A stretch of 10,865 bases of DNA from Candidatus Coliplasma caballi (GTDB taxonomy: Bacteria; Bacillota; Clostridia; Oscillospirales; CAG-382), in the NCBI GenBank assembly GCA_018065365.1, contig JAGHTH010000030.1, forward strand, positions 1 to 10,865, given 5' to 3'. Position numbers and translations under genes: made by a program. Shown piece by piece: positions 6,104 to 10,865 of this stretch. Under the pieces are notes generated by a model. That model saw only the letters and a list, made by a program, of their open reading frames with translations. It ran no database searches and was not told the DNA's origin. The number at the start of each line of letters is the position of its first letter. Positions within the stretch are counted from its first letter, which is position 1.

Positions 6104-7132
6104 TTATCGCCCCCGCAGACCGCGGATCGCGGGCTTGAGTGCCTGGTAGATCTCGCCGGCTTTCTGCGATTCGAATTTTTTCATCAGGGCGTTGTTGAGG
6201 CCCTGCTTGGTTTTGTATTTTTCGACCGACGCTTTGACGAACGCGAGTTCTTCCGCGTCTGTCAGTACGCCGGAAAGCAGCGCGTTTACATCGGGCTCCG
6301 CGGGCTGCTCTTTTGCGGGTGTTTCCGCTTTGGGAGCCGGTTTTTCGCTTCCGCTTTTCTTTTTCGGAGCGGACTTTTTCTTCGCGGGCTTTGCGGCGGG
6401 CTTGGGCTCTTCCGCGGCGGGAACTTCCGGCTCTGCTTTGGGAGACGCCTTTTCTTCCTGCTTCGGAGCGGGCTGCTCTTTGACGGGCGCTTCCGCTTTG
6501 GGAGCCGGCTTCTTTTTCGGTGCGATCTTTTCTTCCAGAATCGGCGTCGAGGGAGAAATCTTTGCCGTCCGGACGGGAGCGGTTTTTACGGGCTCCTCGG
6601 TCTTGACGGGTTCCTTGGCTTTTGCGGGCTCTTCTGCTTTCGCGGGCTCCTCGACTTTCGCGGGCGCTTCCTCGGACGAATCCGTAAAGATCACTTCGGG
6701 CTCCGGCTCGCAGACGGGAGATTCGGCGGGAACTTCGGTCTGCTCGGTCAGAACGACGCGCTGCATCGCGTAGTTGGGATCCTTGAGGTAGGGGAACAAC
6801 CCGATCTGCAGGCCGTCTTTGCGCCAGAAATTGACGACGTATTCAAAGCCGCGGTCGTTCGAGATGATCATGTACTGCCCGTCGCGGTCGCCTGCGATCA
6901 GAAAACCGAGGTAGGTTACGAGCTGAAAGTCCAGCGCGTTGTGTCCGCCGACCGATACCTCGCGGTATTCGATCTTCGCGGGGGAAGACATCAGCCGCTG
7001 GTGCAGGTCAAAGGTCAGACGGTTTGCGTTCTCGGAATAAAAGATGATCACGCGGTCGGACGAGGTCAGCCGGGAAGTTCCGTTGAGGCCGCCGGTCTTG
7101 ACGTTTTCGTAATCGATCATATAAGTAGCCAT
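6104..7132 (-). CDS. NYN (PIN-like) domain protein with long Ala/Pro/Lys/Glu linker
   Basis: This encodes 342 residues and is probably cytoplasmic. Residues 1-120 are a NYN domain: MIDYENVK (Asp7), HNALDFQLVTYLG (Asp68) and ISNDRGFE (Asp93) supply the acidic residues expected of the metal-dependent PIN-like nuclease site, so RNA cleavage is the likely activity. Residues about 140-280 are low-complexity, built from EEPAK/KTEEP and APKAE.P.KEQPA units. The last 60 residues form a charged helical domain (...KYKTKQGLNNALMKKFESQKAGEIYQALKPAI...) that I recall from other Clostridia NYN proteins. The start at 7132 is required because an in-frame ATG at 7198 lies in the -35 box of the gene's own promoter. 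Ribosome binding is weak (AAAGAAAGTG). It is followed by the lipoprotein gene in the same transcript. The RNA target is unknown. Confidence 0.85.
   Translation of the reverse strand: MATYMIDYENVKTGGLNGTSRLTSSDRVIIFYSENANRLTFDLHQRLMSSPAKIEYREVSVGGHNALDFQLVTYLGFLIAGDRDGQYMIISNDRGFEYVVNFWRKDGLQIGLFPYLKDPNYAMQRVVLTEQTEVPAESPVCEPEPEVIFTDSSEEAPAKVEEPAKAEEPAKAKEPVKTEEPVKTAPVRTAKISPSTPILEEKIAPKKKPAPKAEAPVKEQPAPKQEEKASPKAEPEVPAAEEPKPAAKPAKKKSAPKKKSGSEKPAPKAETPAKEQPAEPDVNALLSGVLTDAEELAFVKASVEKYKTKQGLNNALMKKFESQKAGEIYQALKPAIRGLRGR
6300..6508 (-). repeat. Imperfect 41-base repeat in the NYN protein linker
   Basis: Positions 6300-6340 and 6468-6508 match at 37 of 41 bases and encode the PAPKAE-P-KEQPA units of the linker. 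The surrounding linker is also repetitive (several EEPAK units at about 6590-6670), so linker length may vary between strains. Confidence 0.8.
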
Positions 7133-7169
7133 GGCGTTTTTCACTTTCTTTTTCGGTTTGTTTGTCTTT

Positions 7170-7198
7170 ATTATAGCACGGCGGTCGCACGCTGTCAA
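7170..7198 (-). promoter_or_regulatory. Consensus promoter of NYN-lipoprotein operon
   Basis: On the minus strand, TTGACA (7193-7198), a 17-base spacer and TATAAT (7170-7175) match sigma-A consensus at all 12 positions, with TGC ahead of the -10. The predicted start is near 7163, giving a leader of about 31 bases. An A/T-rich stretch upstream (7199-7250) could act as an UP element. Confidence 0.92.
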
Positions 7199-7257
7199 GA
7201 AAAACCGTATTCTGACGGATAAAAAGAGAAAAATTGCAAAAAATCAAAAAGCGGCTA

Positions 7258-7286
7258 TTGACAAACGGCAGGGAAACGAATATAAT
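7258..7286 (+). promoter_or_regulatory. Consensus promoter of glutamate dehydrogenase gene
   Basis: TTGACA (7258-7263), a 17-base spacer and TATAAT (7281-7286) match sigma-A consensus at all 12 positions. The A-rich block 7219-7250 immediately upstream fits an UP element. The predicted start is near 7292, inside the inverted repeat 7290-7305. Confidence 0.92.
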
Positions 7287-7289
7287 AGC

Positions 7290-7305
7290 ATTGTTATGAA
7301 ACAAT
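7290..7305 (+). promoter_or_regulatory. Inverted repeat at the gdhA transcription start, possible operator or leader hairpin
   Basis: ATTGTT (7290-7295) and AACAAT (7300-7305) are perfect inverted copies separated by ATGA. The repeat covers the predicted +1 and begins four bases after the -10 box. A repressor bound here would block initiation. Alternatively it is a short 5' mRNA hairpin. At 16 bases it could also be chance in A/T-rich sequence. Confidence 0.4.
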
Positions 7306-7327
7306 CAGTTTGAAAGGGATCATGAAA

Positions 7328-8680
7328 ATGGAATTCAAGAGTGAATATCTTGCAAAAGTATATGCCGAAACGGAACGCCGCAACCCCGGCGAAAAGGAGT
7401 TTCTGCAGGCGGTCGGCGAAGTTCTGGAGTCGTTGGAACCCGTCGTGGCGCAGGAGCCGGAATTTGAAAAATGGGGCATTCTCGAACGCTTGGTCGAGCC
7501 GGAACGGATGATCACGTTCCGCGTTTCGTGGGTGGACGACGCGGGCAACGTGCAGGTCAACCGCGGTTTCCGCGTGCAGTTCAATTCGGCGATCGGGCCG
7601 TATAAGGGCGGTCTGCGCCTGCACCCGTCCGTCAACGCTTCGATCATGAAGTTCCTCGGGTTTGAGCAGATTTTCAAAAACAGTCTGACCGGGCTGCCGA
7701 TCGGCGGCGGCAAGGGCGGCAGCGATTTCGACCCCAAGGGCAAGTCCGACGGCGAGATCATGCGTTTCTGCCAGTCCTTTATGACCGAACTTGCCAAGCA
7801 CATCGGTGCGGACACCGACGTTCCGGCAGGGGATATCGGCGTCGGCGCGCGTGAGATCGGCTATCTGTTCGGGCAGTACAAGCGCATCCGCAACGAATTC
7901 GTCGGCGTCCTGACCGGAAAAGGTCTGACCTACGGCGGCTCGCTGGCGAGGACCGAGGCGACCGGGTACGGTCTGTGCTATTTCACGGCGGAACTGCTGA
8001 AGTGCATGAAAAACGACAGTTTTGCGGGCAAGACGGTGGTCGTGTCCGGCTCCGGCAACGTGGCGACTTACGCTTGCGAAAAGGCGCAGGCGCTGGGTGC
8101 GAAAGTGGTCGCGATGTCCGATTCCAACGGTTACGTTTTCGATCCGGACGGAATCAAACTTGACGTGGTCAAGCAGATCAAACAGAAAGAGCGCGGGCGC
8201 ATTTCGCTGTACGCGGAGCGCGTCGGCGGCGCGGTTTACACCGAGGGTTGCCGCGGGATCTGGACGGTCCCGTGCGACATTGCTTTGCCCTGCGCGACGC
8301 AGAACGAACTGGACCTCGACGGCGCAAAGGCGCTTGTGAAGAACGGCGTGCAGGTGGTTTGCGAGGGCGCGAATATGCCTTCCACTCCCGAGGCAATCGC
8401 GTTCTTCCGCGAAAGCGGCGTGCTGTTCGGGCCTGCAAAGGCGGCAAACGCGGGCGGTGTGGCGACGTCGGCGCTCGAAATGAGCCAGAACTCCATGCGG
8501 TACAGCTGGTCGTTCGAGGAAGTCGATGAAAAACTGCACGGCATCATGGTCGGCATTTTCCACAACGCGTACGACGCGGCGAAGAAGTACGGTATGGAAG
8601 GAAACCTTGTTGCCGGCGCAAATATTGCAGGTTTCGAAAAGGTGGCACGCGCCATGATTGCACAGGGAGTATCCTATTGA
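7328..8680 (+). CDS. gdhA: Glutamate dehydrogenase, hexameric class, probably NADP(H)-dependent
   Basis: This encodes 450 residues, full length for the hexameric bacterial enzyme, which interconverts 2-oxoglutarate plus ammonium and glutamate. Landmarks are near identical to E. coli GdhA: LLERLVEPER-like segment, QFNSAIGPYKGGLR, GGGKGGSDFDPKGKS with catalytic Lys129, and ADTDVPAGDIGVG with Asp169. A Rossmann motif VSGSGNVATYA follows, then CATQNELD, EGANMP and GKAANAGGVATS-like blocks. After the second Rossmann strand it reads MSDSNG, as in NADP-type enzymes (E. coli SDSSG), not the NAD-type GPDG, so an assimilatory NADP role is inferred. ATG 7328 lies nine bases after AAAGGG; ATG 7322 in the same frame is only three bases away and is less likely. 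It is a single gene with its own strong promoter and terminator. Confidence 0.97.
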   Translation: MEFKSEYLAKVYAETERRNPGEKEFLQAVGEVLESLEPVVAQEPEFEKWGILERLVEPERMITFRVSWVDDAGNVQVNRGFRVQFNSAIGPYKGGLRLHPSVNASIMKFLGFEQIFKNSLTGLPIGGGKGGSDFDPKGKSDGEIMRFCQSFMTELAKHIGADTDVPAGDIGVGAREIGYLFGQYKRIRNEFVGVLTGKGLTYGGSLARTEATGYGLCYFTAELLKCMKNDSFAGKTVVVSGSGNVATYACEKAQALGAKVVAMSDSNGYVFDPDGIKLDVVKQIKQKERGRISLYAERVGGAVYTEGCRGIWTVPCDIALPCATQNELDLDGAKALVKNGVQVVCEGANMPSTPEAIAFFRESGVLFGPAKAANAGGVATSALEMSQNSMRYSWSFEEVDEKLHGIMVGIFHNAYDAAKKYGMEGNLVAGANIAGFEKVARAMIAQGVSY

Positions 8681-8704
8681 TCGTATCGGCATAAAAAATA
8701 AATC

Positions 8705-8739
8705 ATAACCACCGGCTGAGTCGGTGGTTATAATTTTAT
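8705..8739. terminator. Bidirectional terminator between gdhA and ZIP transporter
   Basis: The perfect 10-base arms ATAACCACCG (8705-8714) and CGGTGGTTAT (8722-8731) have a seven-base loop. They are followed by AATTTTATT on the plus strand and by a GATTTATTTTTTAT tract on the minus strand. It serves the two convergent genes. Confidence 0.88.
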
Positions 8740-8746
8740 TCTTCCC

Positions 8747-9526
8747 TTACCCCAACGCGACGTCTAACAGCATCATCAGAACGAAGCCGGCGGCGATGGA
8801 GAGGGTACCTGCCGAGGCGCTTTTGCCGACGCGGTCGCCGGATTGCGCTTCGGGGATCAGTTCCTCGACCGTTACGTAGATCATCGCGCCCGCCGCGAAC
8901 GAGAGGACGTACGGCAGGATCGGTGTCAGTGTCGAGGCGAGCAGAAGCGTCAGTACGGCGCCGACGGGCTCGACCGCGCCGGACAGAAACCCTTTGCGGA
9001 ACGCTTTGCCTTTCGGAACTCCTTCCGGCAGGAGCGGCATCGAAATGATCGCGCCCTCGGGGATATTCTGCACCGCGATCCCGAACGCGAGCGCAAACGC
9101 GCCTGCCATTCCGACCGCGTCGCCGGCAAGCGCACCGGCAAAGACCACGCCGACCGCCATGCCCTCGGGGATGTTGTGGAGCGTAACCGCCAAAATCAGC
9201 ATTCCGGTTTTGCGGCGGAACGCGCCTTCGCCTTTGTGTCCGCGCAGGAGCGGGATCAGCGCGTCCAGACCGAACAGGAAACCGACGCCGAGCAGAAAAC
9301 CGAGCGAGGAGGGGATCCACGGCGGCGTTTGGCTTTCCGACGCCATGTCGATCGCGGGGAGAAGCAGCGACCAGACCGAAGCCGCCAGCATGACACCCGC
9401 GGCGAAACCGAGCAGGACGCGCGCGACGGTCGTGCCGGGGGTTTTGCGGAGAACGAATACCGCCGCCGCGCCGAGCGTCGTTCCCAACAGCGGGAGCAGG
9501 ATCCCGCAGAAGATTTGCAGAAACAT
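8747..9526 (-). CDS. ZIP family divalent metal transporter, GufA type
   Basis: This encodes 259 residues with about eight hydrophobic membrane segments. It should carry Zn2+, Fe2+ or a similar ion into the cytoplasm. The binuclear metal site of ZIP proteins is visible in two helices: LHNIPEGMAVG (His117, Asn118, Glu121) and AVQNIPEGAIIS (Gln153, Asn154, Glu157). The Gln in place of His in the second motif is characteristic of the GufA branch. Other family features are AVEPVGA with Glu186 and TVEELIPE with Glu221/222. The hydrophilic loop after the third segment (RGHKGEGAFRRK) is short. The start is supported by tandem AAGGA cores ending seven bases upstream. It lies downstream of the DtxR-like regulator on the same strand across a 142-base gap, which makes metal-dependent control plausible. 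Metal specificity is not readable from sequence. Confidence 0.92.
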   Translation of the reverse strand: MFLQIFCGILLPLLGTTLGAAAVFVLRKTPGTTVARVLLGFAAGVMLAASVWSLLLPAIDMASESQTPPWIPSSLGFLLGVGFLFGLDALIPLLRGHKGEGAFRRKTGMLILAVTLHNIPEGMAVGVVFAGALAGDAVGMAGAFALAFGIAVQNIPEGAIISMPLLPEGVPKGKAFRKGFLSGAVEPVGAVLTLLLASTLTPILPYVLSFAAGAMIYVTVEELIPEAQSGDRVGKSASAGTLSIAAGFVLMMLLDVALG

Positions 9527-9533
9527 TTCATTT

Positions 9534-9547
9534 CTTCCTTTCCTTTG
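9534..9547 (-). promoter_or_regulatory. Tandem Shine-Dalgarno of ZIP gene, shared with regulator gene
   Basis: The minus strand reads CAAAGGAAAGGAAG, two AAGGA cores six bases apart, seven bases before ATG 9526. The identical 14 bases occur before the DtxR-like gene at 10044-10057. Confidence 0.75.
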
Positions 9548-9608
9548 TCATTGTCAGTTTATGGGAAATCGGGAAGAAATGTTTTTTTCGGTTCTTTTAT
9601 AAAGGGGT

Positions 9609-9649
9609 GCGGGGGAACCTTTTTCTTTCAAAGAAAAAGATTCCCCCGC
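9609..9649. repeat. 41-base near-perfect palindrome in the ZIP upstream region
   Basis: The 20-base arms 9609-9628 and 9630-9649 pair with a single mismatch (C9619 opposite A9640, so GGGGGAAC faces ATTCCCCC). The centre is CTTTCAAAG. There is no T-run after the stem on either strand, so it is not a standard terminator, although the arms carry TTTTTCTTT. It looks like the short G/C-capped, A/T-cored palindromes dispersed in Clostridia genomes. It separates the regulator from the ZIP gene and may attenuate or process their mRNA. Confidence 0.8.
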
Positions 9650-9668
9650 ATACTTATTGCTTATCGTT

Positions 9669-10034
9669 TTACGCTTCCTCGAAGTGCTTTCGGATCGCTT
9701 CGAACGACGCGTCGGAGATGTCGTGTTCGATCCGGCAGGCGTCCGCGGCGGCGGTCTTTTCGTCCACGCCGAGCGAAATGAGGGTGCGCGTCAGGACGGT
9801 GTGCCGTTCGTAGATCTTTTCGGCGACCTCGCTGCCCGCGTCGGTCAGCGTGATGGAGCCGTCTTTATCGACTGTGATGAATTCGCCCTGTTTGAGCAAT
9901 CCGACGGCGCGGCTGACGCTCGGCTTGGAATACTCCATATACTCGCTGACGTCGATCGCCCGCACCTGCGGAAGCTTGCGCGAGAGGATGAGGATGGTTT
10001 CCAGATACATCTCGCCGGATTCCTGTAATTTCAT
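9669..10034 (-). CDS. DtxR-family metal-dependent transcriptional regulator, iron-type ligand set
   Basis: This encodes 121 residues. Residues 1-65 form the winged helix-turn-helix (recognition region YSKPSVSRAVGLLKQGEFI, wing around DKDGSITLT). Residues 66-121 form the metal-binding dimerisation domain. There is no C-terminal SH3-like domain, so it has the short MntR-like architecture. The visible primary-site residues are Met9 (GEMYLE), Cys100, Glu103 and His104 (DACRIEHDIS), plus His78 (ERH). DtxR/IdeR use Met, Cys, Glu and His at these places; MntR uses Asp and Glu instead of Met and Cys. I therefore infer Fe2+ sensing. It probably represses uptake genes when metal is plentiful, and the downstream ZIP transporter is the obvious target. 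The start has a tandem AAGGA site nine bases upstream. It lies 48 bases downstream of the PmbA-like gene, possibly in one transcript. Confidence 0.92.
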   Translation of the reverse strand: MKLQESGEMYLETILILSRKLPQVRAIDVSEYMEYSKPSVSRAVGLLKQGEFITVDKDGSITLTDAGSEVAEKIYERHTVLTRTLISLGVDEKTAAADACRIEHDISDASFEAIRKHFEEA

Positions 10035-10043
10035 TCTGACAGA

Positions 10044-10057
10044 CTTCCTTTCCTTTG
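10044..10057 (-). promoter_or_regulatory. Tandem Shine-Dalgarno of DtxR-like gene
   Basis: The minus strand reads CAAAGGAAAGGAAG, nine bases before ATG 10034, identical to the site before the ZIP gene. The duplicated AAGGA core is unusual and suggests efficient initiation or a shared leader ancestry. Confidence 0.72.
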
Positions 10058-10082
10058 GGTATGGGAAAGGGCTGCAAAAGGA

Positions 10083-10865
10083 TCAGTTCTTTCCCGAAAT
10101 GTTGAGCCCGCTCACGAGCACGCTGCCGCAGCCGATGCGTCCGCTGACTTTGAAGTCGGTCGAAACGTCGGACACGTTTTTCAGCACGTCCACGATGTTG
10201 CCCGAAACGACGATCAGCGTTACCGGCTCGGCGATCTTTCCGTCGCGGATGCGATAGCCGGAAGATTGCAGGTTGAACGCGCCGGATACGGCGTTGACGC
10301 CCGCGTGCTGCCCCATCATCTGCGTGATGAACACGCCGTCTTGGATGCCGGAGATCATCGTGTCGAAATCGTGGCTTCCGCCGGTCAGACAGAGGTTGGT
10401 CGGACGGACGCCGATGTCGCCGGAGCCCTCTTTGAACCCGTTGCCCGTCGGCTCGGCGTTCAGCATTTTCGCGAAGCGGAGGTTGTGCAAGAAGGTTTTC
10501 AGCACGCCGTTTTCCACGATCACTTTGGAGAATGCCGCCACGCCTTCGTCGTCAAACGAAACCTTGTGGTTGGATTCCGTACGCATCGGCTCGTCGGTCA
10601 GCGTGATGTTGTCGCCGAAGACTTTCTGCCCGAGCTTGTCGCCCAGCAGGGACAACTTTTTGATCACGGCGTCTGCCGAGAACATGGACAGGAAGCAGGA
10701 CAGCAGCGACGAGAACATTTTGTTCTCAAACACGACCGGGTAGTTCCCGGACGCCATGGATGCCGCGCCGATCGAGGAAAGCGGACGTTCGACCGCGAAT
10801 TTCGTCAGATCGTCGTAATTCACGTCGGAAAGGTTTTGCAGATAGTCCACGTAGTAGCCCTGCTT
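10083..10865 (-). CDS. pmbA: PmbA/TldE-like subunit of TldD/TldE protease, N-terminus cut by window edge
   Basis: 260 residues are visible and the frame runs off the right edge; a GTG at 10848-10850 could be misread as a start, but KQGYY continues in frame ahead of it. It corresponds to the C-terminal half of E. coli PmbA (TldE). Matching blocks are VVFENKMFSSLL, VSFDDEGV, VENGVLKTFLHN, MMGQHAGVNAVSGAFN, GYRIRDGKIAEPV and a terminal IGCGSVLV...ISGK. The HExxxH zinc motif of TldD is absent, as expected of TldE, which pairs with the catalytic TldD in a cytoplasmic zinc protease that processes peptides (microcin B17, CcdA in E. coli). A tldD gene is therefore expected just upstream, outside the window. 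The DtxR-like gene follows by 48 bases. Confidence 0.9.
   Translation of the reverse strand, partial: KQGYYVDYLQNLSDVNYDDLTKFAVERPLSSIGAASMASGNYPVVFENKMFSSLLSCFLSMFSADAVIKKLSLLGDKLGQKVFGDNITLTDEPMRTESNHKVSFDDEGVAAFSKVIVENGVLKTFLHNLRFAKMLNAEPTGNGFKEGSGDIGVRPTNLCLTGGSHDFDTMISGIQDGVFITQMMGQHAGVNAVSGAFNLQSSGYRIRDGKIAEPVTLIVVSGNIVDVLKNVSDVSTDFKVSGRIGCGSVLVSGLNISGKN

Noticed and set aside
5339..7222. Plus-strand open frame of 627 codons
   Set aside because: It runs antisense across the lipoprotein, the NYN gene and the NYN promoter. Its product is Arg/Phe/Gly-rich low-complexity sequence arising from the codon pattern of the opposite strand.
7244..8692. Minus-strand open frame of 482 codons
   Set aside because: It is antisense to glutamate dehydrogenase, which has unmistakable family motifs, and shares its extent. 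It is rich in Arg and His with no recognisable domain.
9609..9649. Palindrome considered as an intrinsic terminator of the regulator gene
   Set aside because: There is no U-rich tract after the stem on either strand; the T-run is inside the arm. Called as a repeat or leader element instead.
9527..9668. Search for a dedicated ZIP promoter and a DtxR/MntR-type operator
   Set aside because: TATAAA near 9595 on the minus strand has no -35 box at proper spacing, and no convincing palindromic metal-box was found. Left unannotated.
8843..9781. Plus-strand open frame of 312 codons
   Set aside because: It is antisense to the ZIP transporter and part of the regulator, and contains the 41-base palindrome. 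Arg/Gln/Asp-rich with no motif.
1..10865. CRISPR arrays, tRNA, rRNA, insertion sequences
   Set aside because: No regularly spaced repeats, cloverleaf-like segment, rRNA-like block or transposase was seen on either strand.

Overview
The window looks like a GC-rich (high 50s percent by eye) low-copy chromosomal segment of a Gram-positive Clostridia-type anaerobe, perhaps a gut Oscillospirales-like bacterium. The evidence is a hexameric glutamate dehydrogenase of the anaerobe/enteric type, a secreted esterase with a type I dockerin, a lipobox lipoprotein, strong AAGGAGG-type ribosome binding sites and consensus sigma-A promoters. The taxonomic assignment is inference; there is no rRNA or other marker here.

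Layout. (1) Positions 1-670 are the eroded end of a polymorphic-toxin (RHS/YD-repeat) locus. They hold the C-terminal end of an open frame (1-171) that overlaps, at TAATG, a small AT-rich gene (171-548) placed like an immunity gene. After these comes a short RHS core remnant (559-666), and a bidirectional terminator closes the block. A GC-rich palindromic element lies at the left edge. (2) Positions 756-4279, minus strand, are a three-gene operon: DUF4434 putative glycosidase-like protein, a COG2509-type FAD-dependent dehydrogenase, and an S66 (LD-carboxypeptidase/MccF-like) serine peptidase. (3) Divergent from it is a secreted SGNH/GDSL hydrolase with a C-terminal dockerin (4424-5272). It converges on (4) a minus-strand pair (5351-7132), a NYN/PIN-like nuclease-domain protein followed by a lipoprotein. 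(5) Divergent from that pair is glutamate dehydrogenase (7328-8680). Both of these start from full-consensus TTGACA-N17-TATAAT promoters. (6) Minus strand 8747-10865 holds a PmbA/TldE C-terminal portion, a DtxR-family metal regulator whose visible ligands match the iron-type site, and a GufA-type ZIP metal transporter.

How the genes work together. The divergent DUF4434 and dockerin-esterase genes suggest carbohydrate/polymer processing. GDH supplies ammonia assimilation. The DtxR-like regulator and ZIP transporter probably form a metal-homeostasis unit. The RHS tail points to past or present contact-dependent competition. No CRISPR, tRNA, rRNA or insertion sequence was recognised. The least explained items are the RHS remnants, the NYN nuclease/lipoprotein pair and the two palindromic elements (13-64 and 9609-9649).
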